Source of the DNA: Perkinsus olseni
Taxonomy: Eukaryota > Perkinsozoa > Perkinsida
Assembly (NCBI GenBank): GCA_013115125.1
Contig: JABANN010000186.1
Span: forward strand, 1 to 55,252
Direction of reading: 5' to 3'
DNA: 55,252 nucleotides
The notes beneath the pieces are model-generated. The model did no database searches. It saw nothing but the letters and a program-made list of their open reading frames with translations, and had not been told where the DNA came from. Position numbers and translations under genes: made by a program. Within the stretch, counting starts at the first letter, position 1. Every line of letters starts with the position of its first letter. Of the stretch, positions 1 to 10,938 are shown in pieces.

Positions 1-333
1 TCCTCGGACTCGGGGCCTGGTAAATTTCCCTCGGACTCGGAACCCGGAAACGAAAAGCACTTGAATAGGCCCCAGGCCAGCCCCAAGACATTCTCGGCTC
101 TGGCGAACACGGATAGGGTTCATAGTGCATTCAGAAATCTGCAGCTTAACAACTGCAGGTGGAGTCCAAAGCGACCTCGCACAAAGCCTCAGATACGTCT
201 CAGAGAAGGCGTCTCTCAGGGGCGAGACGAGACGCTCACCGCGGTTACCCTCGGCCGAAGTCTCCTGAATTTACCTCTCTAGCCTTAGACCTTGGTATGG
301 TAGACGCATCTCAGTTTCTGTTCATTCGACACC
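1..333. other. Upstream spacer with a short direct repeat
   Basis: No gene is visible here. The word CTCGGACTCGG occurs twice within the first 45 bases. A GAATAGGCCCC word near 64-74 resembles the end of the transposon family described at 53925-54805, but too little remains to call an element. Confidence 0.3.
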
Positions 334-684
334 ATGAAACTCCTCTCCTTCGCTTCGCTTGTAGCCGCATCAAGCTCTACGGAGATTTATGACAGCAAGA
401 CTATCCTGTCTATCACCTCCAGTGGTGCTTTTGTCGACGTCCAGGACCTCCCGCAGCGTCTAGAAGCCGCCAAGCTCGCGTCCAACCCAGCTATGGCGGC
501 CTTTCTCAAGACGGCAAAAATCAAGACACTGAAGTACTCGGGCTTGCAAGTGGTCGCTACTGCCGACGACACGGTGAGCTCCGCCGATCTCTGCGACTAC
601 CTGAAGGACGCAGCCTCCAAGCTACCCGATCTTGAGTATGAATGCTCCCCTAACTTCGCCACCAAGGAAGAGAGCATGCACTAG
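334..684 (+). CDS. Small secreted protein, unknown function
   Basis: A single-exon ORF of 116 codons starts with an ATG followed at once by a short hydrophobic stretch (MKLLSFASLVAASSS), which reads as a signal peptide with likely cleavage near residue 15. The mature part (about 100 residues) is mixed alpha/beta in character with two cysteines near the C-terminus (CDYLKD and YECSPN). I do not recognise a family. The start is the first in-frame ATG and places the signal peptide at the N-terminus. No intron signals are needed. It stands alone, upstream of the formyltransferase gene. The coding call is fairly good from the signal peptide and uninterrupted frame; the function is open. Confidence 0.6.
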   Translation: MKLLSFASLVAASSSTEIYDSKTILSITSSGAFVDVQDLPQRLEAAKLASNPAMAAFLKTAKIKTLKYSGLQVVATADDTVSSADLCDYLKDAASKLPDLEYECSPNFATKEESMH

Positions 685-1262
685 GTTGCCTACAGACTAG
701 CACATACCAGCCTATATACTGGGCTTTATACTCAGCTTAAGCCCAGAATTATTGGATTTTTATTTTCCTTCCTGGCTCGTCTCAATCTTATATCATCGCT
801 CAACCTTGCCGCCATTAATACACACAATCCAGTAGCCAGGATATCCAGCAAGCCCGTTGTCGCGTTCACTAGTTCATCATTAGCTAAAGTCGTAGACTTC
901 GCCGCGGGTGAAGCATCATCGAGAGGATTCTATCAGGGCCCTTTGTGCCGCCAGGAGGCGACATAGCACACAACTAGCATCTCATAGCTGGTAGTGCCAC
1001 TTCGAGCATATTTTCTGTAGCCTTCAATGTGTGACTAAGATGGCCTCGGAGAGAAGTCGTCGTAGCACCTAAGGTAACTGACAGTATCCAGTGGGCCGCA
1101 AGGTGCCAAGTTATTAAGTTATCCGCAAGGTGTTCCGTGAGGGGCCTTTCTTGTGAAATAGGCCCCAGGACTGCACTGCCACTATGCTGCAAGGAAGTCT
1201 GAAGTGTAGCTCAAAGTACTGTACAGGGATTCAAGTTGACGACACGCACCGATATTAAGTAC
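685..1262. other. Intergenic spacer with a transposon-end-like word
   Basis: No convincing gene. At about 1142-1167 a GGGGCC...GAAATAGGCCCC arrangement matches the terminal sequence of the PIF/Harbinger-type element at 53925-54805 and could be a decayed or solo end. The minus-strand frame over 974-1192 shows no family features. Confidence 0.3.
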
Positions 1263-1287
1263 AGTAGGTTGAATCATTCAACCTACT
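1263..1287. repeat. Perfect 12-bp-arm hairpin just before a start codon
   Basis: AGTAGGTTGAAT and its exact reverse complement are separated by one base. The hairpin ends three bases before the ATG at 1290 of the formyltransferase gene, so in RNA it would sit in the 5' UTR against the start codon. Confidence 0.85.
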
Positions 1288-1289
1288 TA

Positions 1290-3289
1290 ATGTCGATGCG
1301 TATCGTCTGCATCTTTACGTCTATTGTGGTCGTGGTTGCACAGTCGATTACTACCGAGCCCGCCAGTACGGCCGCTCCGACTAAAACCGCTGCTACTGGA
1401 ACGCCTCCCCAGCTGGTTACGACGACCTCCACAACCTCTACTGCAGCCACTGCAGCGTCAGCCACCGTTAGCACAACTACCACGCTCATAGTAGATTATC
1501 GTTCATGCATGTATGAAGCGTCCTACGGTAAAATGAACCGGCTCGTTTGTTCAGTCTCAGTCACCACGCCCGGGTCATCACAACGACCCGACTCATTTGA
1601 GTTTCCTACCACTCTCGTAGTGATGAAACGAAAACCGAGCGGCTCCAAGCAGCGCTTGCTCTTCTTTGGCTGGGGTGCGGCTGCGGCAGAAGCTTTACTT
1701 GCCGTCAACGCCCTGGCGCCCATGAGTGAAAGCGATTCAGCGCGAAGATCTGTTGTCCCTTCCGATGGTGGGGATATTAAGTTCGAATGCTTAGTGATCA
1801 CTCATGAGAAACAGAGCGATGATGTTGATTTAAGAGAGCTGTCCCGCGAGCTCGGATTACAATGTAACGCTGAGGATACGTTCTTGCATTATTGAAGCAC
1901 ACAGCCATGGTAGGTTTGACCGTAGGAGATGAGAATCACGACGATATACTATTGGCGAGGGCCGAGGAATTCCAGCCGGATCTCGTGCTGTGCGCCAGCT
2001 ACCGGAAGCGTGTACCGCGAGAAGTTCTCCACGTAAGGCGAGACTGTTGATGCATATGTTACCAGGCTGTTGTTTTTTTGCGAGCGTAGTCCTTAGTGTG
2101 GGTTGTAGAGCTCGGCATTTGGGAATTGCCGCACGGGAAAATGCTGTCCCATGGTTTTTGCTGATTTGTACCAGCGAAATCCCGCAATTGACCAGATTAC
2201 TATTTTTACCGGGCTTTAGTGCTAACACTTCGGTTCGGAGTCTAAATAAGCCGGCGACGGCGTTGGGCATTGAACTGTCACACGGCGAATTTTCGCTGCA
2301 GGGTGTTAAGGATTGTCACGCGACTTGAGCGTCGCCCTAACTATGTACAGCCGCGTGGACTCCGGGTGAGCTCCACTCGCGACATCAGCCGTACTCAGTT
2401 GTGCCCGGGGAAGTGCGTGAACCTCCACCCATCGTTACTCCCAAAGCACCGTGGTTGCTTCAGCAGCTTCCACGTTATCATGGAAGGCGATTCTCACACT
2501 GGAGTTACTTGCCATCACATGCGGTGACACTCGCCTGGTCGGCATTCGCGAATCGCTTGTTCTCAGAGAGCGATATGACTCGGGGAACATCATCCATCAG
2601 GAGATGATTGAGGTCTTGCCACACGACACTTCGAAGAGCCTTTATCAAAGGCTCCTTCCAGTAACAAGATTGTGTGTTGACAGGGTTCTTCGGAGGTAAC
2701 ATGGATGCATTTCTGATTGAAAAAGCGCAAAAACGTGGGCTCATCGAGAGATACATCGCGGATGGGCTATCATTCCCTGATGGGGATCCCCAAGATGAAC
2801 CCCACAGCAGTTACCATGCCAGACGGTTGCCATACGCAGGAGTGGCTCAACCCCACTGGAGCGAAGACACGGTTGAGCGATTCATCAGGTGGGTCGCTCT
2901 TCCGCGGCTGATACAACTCATCTAGGGTGAACTAGATTTGTCCCTTCTCGTCGCTCTAGCGTCAGTGTCGTATAGAAGTGTGTTTCTTTGGCCTTCAGGG
3001 ATTGTAGTTGCGCTAGCTGCTATTCAGAGTCCCAGAGCTTGACAAGAGCACGCGTGTTTGTGGTCGACTCTGTGACGTTCTTAGACACGTTGCCAATTGC
3101 CAGCGCGGTGCTCTTCTCCCGCCCTGTTATTGTCTTCTCTTCAGAGCGATGCAATTCCCACCTCTCGAGGGCGCCAAGTTCCACCTGCCCGACAACAGAG
3201 TTATTGTCTGCGATACTTGGCAAGACTTCCTCCGAATCAAACACCTGTGGCGACTCCCGTCACCCGTCTCGCGCGAAGCAGCGAACTAG
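1290..3289 (+). CDS. Formyltransferase (FMT/ArnA-type), six exons
   Basis: Exons 1290-1863, 1905-2032, 2399-2523, 2567-2695, 2751-2888 and 3145-3289 join in phase to 412 residues; four of the five introns are 41, 366, 43 and 55 nt, and the last is 256 nt. The formyltransferase core starts at RLLFFGWG (exon 1). It has the substrate-loop motif NLHPSLLPKHRG (exon 3) and TGVTCHHM followed by DSG (exon 3/4), so the Asn-His-Asp catalytic set is present. A C-terminal RFIRAMQFPPLEGA segment is regenerated across the last junction. The family transfers formyl from 10-formyl-THF to Met-tRNA or amino-sugars; which acceptor is used here is unknown. Oddity: about 110 extra N-terminal residues with a signal-peptide-like start and a Thr-rich stretch. 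An internal ATG at 1623 would give a normal-length 301-residue enzyme. Confidence 0.85.
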
Positions 3290-3552
3290 CTCGTTTTTCC
3301 CTCATCAATGCTCTACGTTGTGTTGATGAACACCACTGCGTGCGAATGAGTTTATAGTTGAACGAGGGTACTGGCTCATTAGACCTTCACCGATAAACTC
3401 AGCTCATCCCCGCTTCATGGTGTGTTGCTAGAGCTCCCACGGTGGGAGTCCTATCAAAGAGGGAATTCAACACAACATGAGGTGTTGGAAGGATACCAGT
3501 TCTTCACCTTGTGTCTGCGTGCTAGTGTACAGGGGTAGAATATTAGCAGTGT

Positions 3553-3615
3553 TGTTACCAGGGATCGAACCCGGGCCCATCGATAGCCTCACAGCGAAGC
3601 GGAGCGCCACGCCAG
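3553..3615 (-). repeat. tRNA-like (box A/box B) sequence, probable SINE or tRNA relic
   Basis: On the minus strand a T-arm-like GGGTTCGATCCCTGG lies downstream of a box A-like TGGCGTGGCGC, with the CGCTCCGCTTCGC word between them. A similar, more diverged arrangement occurs at 5888-5960. No pairing acceptor stem is visible, so it is not a working tRNA gene. It lies just upstream of the ATG at 3650. Confidence 0.4.
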
Positions 3616-3649
3616 TCGGAAATCTTCGCTGTAGCCGCCAGTCTTTGCC

Positions 3650-5814
3650 ATGGCAAGCCCGGGGATCGACACCAACTCTACTACTGCCGTTAGCTCGAAT
3701 GAAGAGCAACAAGAAGGCTCTTTCTCTCCATCAACTGCCAGCTGCGAGCTGAGGGTAGGTTGAGCACGGATCTTCGGCGCCTGGAAGTCAGCAGAATGTC
3801 GTGCAGTTAACGTCGCTCTTCGGCAGTTGATGACCTCCAGGGGACTCTCTCGTTTTCGCAGGGAATCTTAGGTCGAAGGAGGGGGTTTACGAGATTGTCG
3901 TGAGTCCTGATTTTTCTCGGCTAGGGCTCGTCATTCCCGCAAGGCCGATGCTGCTTTTGTGTCTTTGCTTCACGCTATGAAGATCATCCATGAAATGATC
4001 ATTTTTTATTGCTTTTCTCGCCAAATTGCAGCTCGCATAATATGCGTGACTCTCCGATCTATGATAGCGGCTCTTCCTCGTTTCTTATCGTTAACAGGCC
4101 ACCCTGCGTGTTTTCGAATCAGTAGATTTTTCTCTTTTTATCTTAGTCAATCTTAGTCGACGTTCGGCCGACTAGCAAGTTAGTTTAACCGGTCTCTGGT
4201 GGAAGAACATTCCCGCTTAAACGCGAGACCTTCCCTGAGCTACTGAGCGATCAAAATTATCTACATAATGGGTGATTGGACGATTCACAGTATAGTAGTT
4301 ACCTGTATTGTCGACGGCAATTTGCCGTGCAGGCCATCGTCTTCCTTCGAACTGATTGGCGTGGCTTATTGTACCGAGTACTGCTTTATGTATAAAGGAA
4401 CGTCTCAATCGACTGACATGACCTAGAGAAAGATAGTTGGCTTCCTCAGATACAGAAGTTGGAAGAAGAGCTCTGCAATCTACGCCGCCGGTTGGTCTCG
4501 CAGGAGTTGGTCATCCAGGAGCTCTGCGGAATCGGGGTTCAGTGGAAGCGAGTCCAACCGAGCGACGAGGCCCGGGAAGAGGTAATATAGTTTTGTTGAT
4601 GCATGGTAGTGTTCTACACGTGGAAGCCTATGTTTTTTGGTGGAAAGATTTTGCTTCTCATTTTAGGTTGATTCCGTACCCTCCCCTCGAGTGGTTAGGA
4701 GTGCGGTTGTGGCGATAGCGGAAGAGTTAGCAGCTAAAAGAAAGGTTGGATTGCGGGACTGAATAAGTGCTCATAAACGGTTTATTGTCATAGTGAGCGA
4801 TGGAATTTTGGTTCCGAGATTCACTCAGTTCAAGTCGGTCATTCGAGACGGGAAGTTTTGCGTCATTTTGTCATAATTGAGCAAGTAAAAAGTAGAAAAG
4901 TTTTTTGACGACACAGAACTTTTAAAATCGGTCTGTGCCGTTTATGGTTGATAGTTGCGCTTATCTTATGGAGGTGTGCCATCCCTCATTTTGTCGTTCT
5001 TCTCTTGATTATTTTCATTACTCTTCTCCTGTTTTATTGATTCATTATTCCGATGGTCCTCTCCGATGGTAACTTAACAATCATCGCCGAACTCTCCTGT
5101 CTTTTTCTTTAGCGATCTAAATACGTCGTCTATGCCTCCCTCGGTGTGGCGGCGGTACTTAGCGGAGTCATCGCCCGGGTAATAATTTCATTGTTGCAGC
5201 CTCTTTGCATCTTGCTCGCTTCGACCTTAGATACTCTACACTCAATGGCAATACTCATCACGTCTCGAGCATCTCTACGACGCTCTCGTGGCTGAAGGAG
5301 CTGCTCTACCCCCGCTAGAGGAGTTGACTCCGAGGTGACAAAAATCAGTAGCCCTATCGAATGCGGAAAGTGACCTTCGCTTTATCGTCTGGTTCCTGAA
5401 GTAGTCAACACTCGCTGCCATTAGCGTGTAGTATTACGTTCTTTGCTTGAGCAATTACCGCTAGAGGAAGTGATTCCGGGGTGATATAAGTCAACGCCCT
5501 AACGAAATGCTTTTTCGTCTGTGGTGCCTGTAGTAGCCAGCACTCATTGTGTGTGAGTTGTTTGTAATATTGCATGTGCGGTTGAGCAATGATCGGGTAG
5601 TAGATGTATTATATCAATAGGTAAGATACTGTGGTAGCTCAGACTGAAGAATTCTAGATCTATGTCGTTCTATGGTCTTGATTCGTGATTACACTGTTTT
5701 TTGTGATCGGTCGGTGACAGTTTTTTTTTTCACAGCTCGATGAGAAGTTCTGTACGTACGATCTTCCATGCGAAAGAATGGGACGCTTCAGCTAGTGCGT
5801 TCTGTATAGTGTGA
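3650..5814 (+). CDS. Single-pass coiled-coil membrane protein, seven exons
   Basis: Phase-consistent exons 3650-3754, 3862-3899, 4437-4581, 4667-4744, 5113-5178, 5231-5334 and 5736-5814 give 204 residues. A polar Ser/Glu-rich N-terminus is followed by a heptad-like helix (KLEEELCNLRRRLVSQELVI, about residues 57-76), a second helical exon ending AAKRK, one hydrophobic helix (VVYASLGVAAVLSGVI, about 128-143) and a short helical tail. No signal peptide is seen, so it is probably a signal-anchored or organelle membrane protein with a cytosolic coiled coil. I do not recognise the family. The last exon is the least certain. The intron before it contains a decayed copy of the 3' part of exon 6. Confidence 0.6.
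5305..5560 (+). repeat. Diverged tandem duplication of an exon-intron segment
   Basis: Bases from about 5312 (CCGCTAGAGGAGTTGACTCC) recur from about 5460 (CCGCTAGAGGAAGTGATTCC). Each copy is followed by matching downstream sequence including the CCCTA..GAA.TGC words. The first copy spans the 3' end of exon 6 and the intron start; the second lies wholly in the intron and does not stay open in phase. Confidence 0.6.
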
Positions 5815-5960
5815 CGGTATTGGGAGGTTTTCGCACCCACATGTGCTTGTCGTAGACAGTCATGCTCGTTTAGCAATGCGGCTCCTGGGATTTGAACCGG
5901 GGCCATCTGCTCTTTTTCTCAGCTCGATATTCCCCGCTTCGCCAGTCCTGTCGGCCAACG

Positions 5961-6991
5961 ATGCGGCCACGGCCCCAGTGTGGATCCTCTTCGCAGCTGT
6001 CCGATGGATGTCCTAAAAGCTGCACCTCTCGCACCCTTAAAGATACTCTCAGGTTGAATCAAGTTTTCTTGGCCGCGGCATCGGTGGTTGACCGTCTGCT
6101 CAGAACGATTGTTTGGATTCTTGTTGCTGTTGCCGTCGGTTATGGCGTTCTGAGGTAATTTCGTGGCGCGCGACAGTGACTGCAGTATCCACACTACCCG
6201 AATCTTTGAGCGATTCCCTGCAACAGTGTCTGTTCAGGCGTATGAAACCGGACTCGGAAGAAGACGTCACCGAGTCTGAGGGGACCGCCGAGGTCTCCCC
6301 ATCGGAATCAACAACAGTGAGCGGGTTCACCTTAACTTCGGACCCATACCGGAGAGTTCGACGGTCGCCCTCTGACGACTCACTTTGTTGAAATGGGATT
6401 TCAATCATTGGGTTGCACGCATCTTAGCTTACTTCATGGTTGTATTAAATTTCTAGAGTGCATCTAGAAGTTCAGTCTAGCGTCTAGAATCGTCCAGGTC
6501 TCAATCTAGGCTTGATTCTACTGGTCACGCGTATACTATACGCCGTATAGGAAGCGGGCTTGAAATTCTCTCGATTGATTCCCTCGTTTTCTTAGGCCAC
6601 ATCCGAGAGGTCGACAAAGAGGGAAGAATTAGAGCTGAAGGTATCAGAGTTTTCGAGACGCCGCTCGGTCGAGGAAAGAAGCTCGGCGACGCTGCAGCGG
6701 CGACTGACAGATCCCTCCTGTAGTACGTTTGGGAATTCGACAAATTATGGTGATGGGCTTGAGGAGGTTGCGGTCCGACCAGCTGATGTTGATGGGAGGG
6801 TGCAGCGGCGGTACACTGATCCATCGAGAATTCAACAGGCTAACCGGGAGGCAGCGTTGAGGAATGTCGAGGTTGAGCAAGAGGAGCAAGATGCTCGTCG
6901 GCGGCGTGCAGCCATGCGGTATCCTTTTGGTTGGCAACCGGCAGCATTTAGGCTGCAGGGATGCCCATGGTACGGCCAAGGAGCTTACTGA
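5961..6991 (+). CDS. Membrane-anchored coiled-coil protein with Arg-rich tail, three exons
   Basis: Exons 5961-6138, 6177-6316 and 6596-6991 join in phase to 237 residues. One hydrophobic helix (TIVWILVAVAV, about residues 50-60) is followed by an acidic Ser/Glu stretch and a long charged region with an RIQQANREAALRNVEVEQEE helix and an RRRRAAMRYP segment, ending in a Trp/Gly/aromatic tail. The middle intron is only 38 nt and carries the AATTTCGTGGCGCGCG word immediately before its AG. The alternative donor GTAATT at 6155 breaks the phase, so 6139 was chosen. No family recognised. The large last exon is convincing coding sequence; the first exon's start could lie further upstream. Confidence 0.6.
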
Positions 6992-7330
6992 GATGACCTT
7001 GATGAGGTTTGAACCCGGGTCGTTATCATGAAAGATAGCGGAGACCGCTCGCTCCGCCTCGAGGCTAGCGTAGCTGAGAGTTCCGTGAAGCATGCCGGCT
7101 TCGACTAGTGTCCAGAGGAAAATCCGAGCTCATCGTCCCTCATGATGGAGGCGACTTCCCCCATCTGGACCCGCCGTGATTTCTCCGTTCGTAGCATACT
7201 CCCCTGCACTTTCTATGCATCTTGAGAGTTTTGGGTTATGGTTGGTATGATCAGAGATGTGTGTTTTCTGACACCTCTAGCTATCGTTTGTCTCTAGATA
7301 GATAATTATTCCTGGTGGTAAAAATCCCTC
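6992..7330. other. Intergenic spacer
   Basis: No supported gene. A short ATG-led frame near 7143 runs about 30 codons and could be a 5' leader exon of the downstream gene, but no phase-consistent junction was found. Confidence 0.3.
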
Positions 7331-9063
7331 ATGTCCTATTACACCCTCCACATCTTCGTCCCGTGCTGCTGCGCTATCATATGTGTAATTACCCCATGCA
7401 ATCGATCGATTGGTCGTCGACATGCTTGCTCGTTTCAGATGATAAGATTCTCCCTTAGCGGAGCTTACCATAGGGCGTTCGCTGGCGTGCCGTGTTTGAT
7501 CGATAAGATTATTCCTAAAGACTTGTCGCCGAAGACAATGCGAAAACTGAAGGAGAACATGTGGTAAGTTACGAAAGATGATGAGGGGAATCCTCGCGAT
7601 TAGAGTGAAGTGTGGTTCTAACAGGGTGAAGGTGGGGGAGGCCATCCGATCATGAGGTATGCCGTTCTGCGTCAGCCTGCGAACGGAGGCTGGCTCGGTT
7701 GAACAGCTATCTTAGTACTTGGGTGCAACGATGATCGTTGAACGATCTGTTGCTGGCGTGAATTACACGAACCCTTTGTATTCGCTCGGAAGGTGATCCA
7801 ATCGGGATGTAGAACCACTGGGCACGCCCGTTTCGCGTATGGGACAGAGTGCTACCAGTGTCATGTTCGAACGATGAGGGGGTCCTTCCAAGTAGATCTG
7901 CTTTTCGAAATCAAAATCATTTCTTCATCAATCACCGTCTTCTAGTCCCCAGTGTAACTCTGATTCTCGGGTCGAAAATGCTGCTCATATATTGCATGTT
8001 CTTAAGGGAAGCTGATCAATCTTTATCGGCTATGAGTCCTTTCCCCTCCATCCCAAGGTACTCTTGTTGGCATTCATTCACCAGCTGCTACGGTTTCTAC
8101 GTCCTCATGCACGAGCAATGGTTCAGCCTTAGCAGACTGCGCAGCGACCCCGTCGGGATGCTCTTCGGTGACCCCGATATTCACGACCGTTCTGTTGGGG
8201 TAGTATGAACGGCTCCCTCTTCGCAACATCAGTTTTTTCAAATCAGCTCGAACGCTACTACTTGGTGGAGATCAGCTTCTGGTGCAGCTGTCTCGCGTTC
8301 ATCGTAAGTTCACTGCGAGACGCTTCGCTCCGCCGTTATTGGAGTTTTCAGATGATCGAGACCATTCGCAAGGACTTCTACCAGATGGTTTTCCACCACA
8401 TCATAACCATCAGCCTGATGGTCGGCAGCTTCTGTAAGTGTCGTCAATGCTGGTAATAATGAAACAGCAATCTCCTTCAGACCTTGGCTACCATCGTATC
8501 GGTCTCACCGTCATTTTCCTTCACAACATCAGTGACGTGCCCCTCTACGTCGCCAAAACCCTCGGTTACCTTGCCGAAAAATTCGACTGTAAGATCTCCT
8601 CCTAGTCGACCGTGTTGCTTAGCTAATTGTTGGTAGGGTTGAAGACTCCGACAGACATCGCCTTCGCCAACTTCGCTTTCGGCTTCCTCTTCTCGAGGCT
8701 GTATGTTTACCCGAAGTGCTGTGTCATCCCTGCTTGCACCTTCGGTACTGTAAAAGTCGATTTTCCTTCTGATAATGGTATTGTTATTTCCTCAGCAATC
8801 GAGTATAAGCGTCCTATGAGGGACTGCATGCTGGTCATTTTCCTAGTGTTGCTACAGTGTCTCCACTTGATGTGGGCCAAGATGATTATCAAGATGATTT
8901 TCAAGACAATCAAACACCGCGGTGTCCTCGCGGTAACTCCGCCTGGTTCTCGTTGAATAGGGAAAATCGTTCATTTTAGGACGGTGATATCCGCAGCGAT
9001 GATGAGGGAGAGAGCACGCCAGCAAGCGAGAAGCCGATCGCTCACAAGAGGAAAGTACAGTAA
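7331..9063 (+). CDS. Ceramide synthase / TRAM-LAG1-CLN8 (TLC) family protein, nine exons
   Basis: Exons 7331-7384, 7439-7563, 8058-8199, 8247-8303, 8352-8433, 8481-8588, 8637-8744, 8796-8932 and 8980-9063 give 298 residues, all in phase. The Lag1 signature is clear: RKDFYQMVFHHIITISLM, then HRIGLTVIFLHNISDVPLYV. This includes the paired His (HH) and the later Asp, which in known ceramide synthases are needed for N-acylation of the sphingoid base in the ER membrane. Flanking hydrophobic segments make about six membrane passes. The C-terminus is a basic, Lys-rich cytosolic tail (AHKRKVQ), as expected for ER residents. Most introns are 47-55 nt; one (7564-8057) is 494 nt. The intron at 8304-8351 contains the CGCTTCGCTCCGC word. 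Confidence 0.9.
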
Positions 9064-10008
9064 AACGAGACTGTTGTAAAATAGATGAGTTGCGTCGGTT
9101 CGCGCGCTCTCCGTGAGAGGGAAATGTCATTGTGATAATGACCGCCCGAGTAAATACACAAGAGATTATTTTGCACGTCGACCGTGGTGCCAACGGTAAT
9201 TGTTTTAGCCAGCTTCCACTACTGTTTGATGCTGTTGGGTTTCTAAAGTCCGGGGTGAGTAACGGCCAATCAATACGAGGAGCGAGTTTATGGGCGAACA
9301 ATATTGGAAGCACGCAATGAACTACTAATGAATGGAGAGATATACACCGGCAGCCGTTAGATTTTGCACGACTGAACAAGATGAATGTCGGAACAATTGG
9401 ATCAAAAAAACATAAAGAGATCAAAGCAACCACTGCTGCAGTGATTCGCGCGGCACTTCTACTCGTGCCGTGGCTACGAGTACTTGGCTCAAGCGTGTTT
9501 ACTAGATGTGCTCGTCCGTTCACTGGTGACTTCCGCCGAGTGCATCGACGCACCGATATGTGAAGGACGTCGTACCTACAGCATCATATTTGGAGCTTCC
9601 TTCGCTGCAATGCTACAGACTATTTACTAAACTACTGACTAGTAAAATACGCTTTGAAATACGTATTATAGTAGTATACGTAAGTATACTACGGTAAGTA
9701 TTCGAATAGTAGAATAACGCTTACACAAATAGAGCGATGAGACTAGTTGCTAACATGTGAGATTCTCGTAAGGTCGCCTCTACAATACTCACTCATACAA
9801 ACGTTCTATCACCCGAACCAGAATGATCGGTCACACTTCACTTCAACGACCTACGACGCAGCAGATAAAAAATCTACTTCCACCCATACACAAACTAGAC
9901 AACACAACAAAGTTGATGAGATGAGAACGTGATTGCTTAGGGTATCCTTCCTCTCTGAACAATCGTGCACAGAAAGCGTTCTTTGGAACCCTTCACTCAA
10001 TTACAAAA
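9064..10008. other. Intergenic region
   Basis: No supported gene on either strand. The long minus-strand frame over 8852-9553 overlaps real exons of the ceramide-synthase gene and has no family features. A small palindrome GTAGTATA..TATACTAC lies near 9670-9691. The region is AT-rich before the 3' end of the next gene. Confidence 0.4.
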
Positions 10009-10938
10009 CTAAGCCTGAGCAGTAGAAGCCGTAGTGGTAGCTGGCTGAGCCGTTGTGGTGGTGGTAGTCGTCGTAGTCGGCTGTACGCTAGTCGACGTCA
10101 CAACCTGAGGCTGGCCGTACTGGGGGAGCTGCACATTGTAAGTGCCAAAGGAAGGCACTCCAACGGAAGTACCGGGATAGCCACCAGCATACGAGTAGGT
10201 CACAGCAGGGGCAGCAGTAGAGTAGGTCGCAGGCTGACCAGTGGTAGTAGAGGGAGCAGACATCACGTACTGTACTGTCTGAGGGGGCACATAGGAGCCG
10301 GTCTGAGAAGTGACGTACTGAGGAATGTAGGAGGTGGTCTGAGCGGGGACGTAGGAGCTTGAGGGAGCGGCCTGTTGCTGCTTCTGCTGCTCAGCGGCCT
10401 GCTGTTGCTGGAGCTTGGCCATCTTCTCGGACATCTCCTTCTGAAGCTTCTGCTGTTGAGCTTGCATGCACAGCTGACTGGCGGTGGCCTCGATCTGCAT
10501 CCTCTGCTCCTGAGCTCGCTGCTCGATCTCCATGCGTCGCTGCTGGTGCTGCTGGTCCAAGGCGAACAAAGCCTGGGCTCGAGACTGCTCGATGGCGCTT
10601 GTGGTGGTCTGCAAGTCGTAGTTGGCCTTCATGTTGATCGACTGCTTAGCCTGCTCGTACTCATTCTTTGCCGAGTCCTTGGCCATACCAAGTTGGCTGT
10701 CGAGCATGGAGAGACTCTGAGTCTTCTGGTGCTTGATGCTCTCAGGATCCATGTACACCTGGGGGACGGCTTGCTGGCCTTCCGGAGGGACGTAGGAGGT
10801 GGGCTGACCAACAGTATAGCTCGCAACACCCTGTGCAGGGAGGGTAGTGTAAGTAACACCAGTCTGAGGGGCAACAGAGTAAGTGTTGACGGTCTGGGGC
10901 TGCTGGACGGCAGGAGCGGCAACGGCTTCAGCACTCAT
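10009..10938 (-). CDS. Coiled-coil protein with low-complexity flanks
   Basis: A single-exon ORF of 309 residues. The N-terminal third (about 1-75) is rich in Pro, Thr, Tyr and Val with repeated SYVP/TYSV-type words. The central part (about 76-195) is a strongly charged, Gln-rich helix with words such as SAIEQSRAQALFALDQQ and QQRRMEIEQRAQEQRMQIEA, which should form a long coiled coil. The C-terminal third returns to SYVPxQT-type repeats and ends in a Thr-rich run. There is no signal peptide or membrane helix. The layout suggests a cytoskeletal or membrane-skeleton protein of alveolate type, but that is inference. The ATG is immediately preceded by an A-rich leader. Uniform coding character with no introns suggests a highly expressed gene. 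Confidence 0.8.
   Translation of the reverse strand: MSAEAVAAPAVQQPQTVNTYSVAPQTGVTYTTLPAQGVASYTVGQPTSYVPPEGQQAVPQVYMDPESIKHQKTQSLSMLDSQLGMAKDSAKNEYEQAKQSINMKANYDLQTTTSAIEQSRAQALFALDQQHQQRRMEIEQRAQEQRMQIEATASQLCMQAQQQKLQKEMSEKMAKLQQQQAAEQQKQQQAAPSSSYVPAQTTSYIPQYVTSQTGSYVPPQTVQYVMSAPSTTTGQPATYSTAAPAVTYSYAGGYPGTSVGVPSFGTYNVQLPQYGQPQVVTSTSVQPTTTTTTTTTAQPATTTASTAQA

Noticed and set aside
2701-2750. ATG at 2701 as the start of a separate gene, and an alternative in-frame reading FFGGNMDAF
   Set aside because: Removing the 55-nt intron 2696-2750 gives the family-typical spacing from LYQRL to PQDE, so this segment is intron.
8852-9553. 233-codon minus-strand ORF
   Set aside because: It overlaps supported exons of the ceramide-synthase gene on the other strand and shows no family features.
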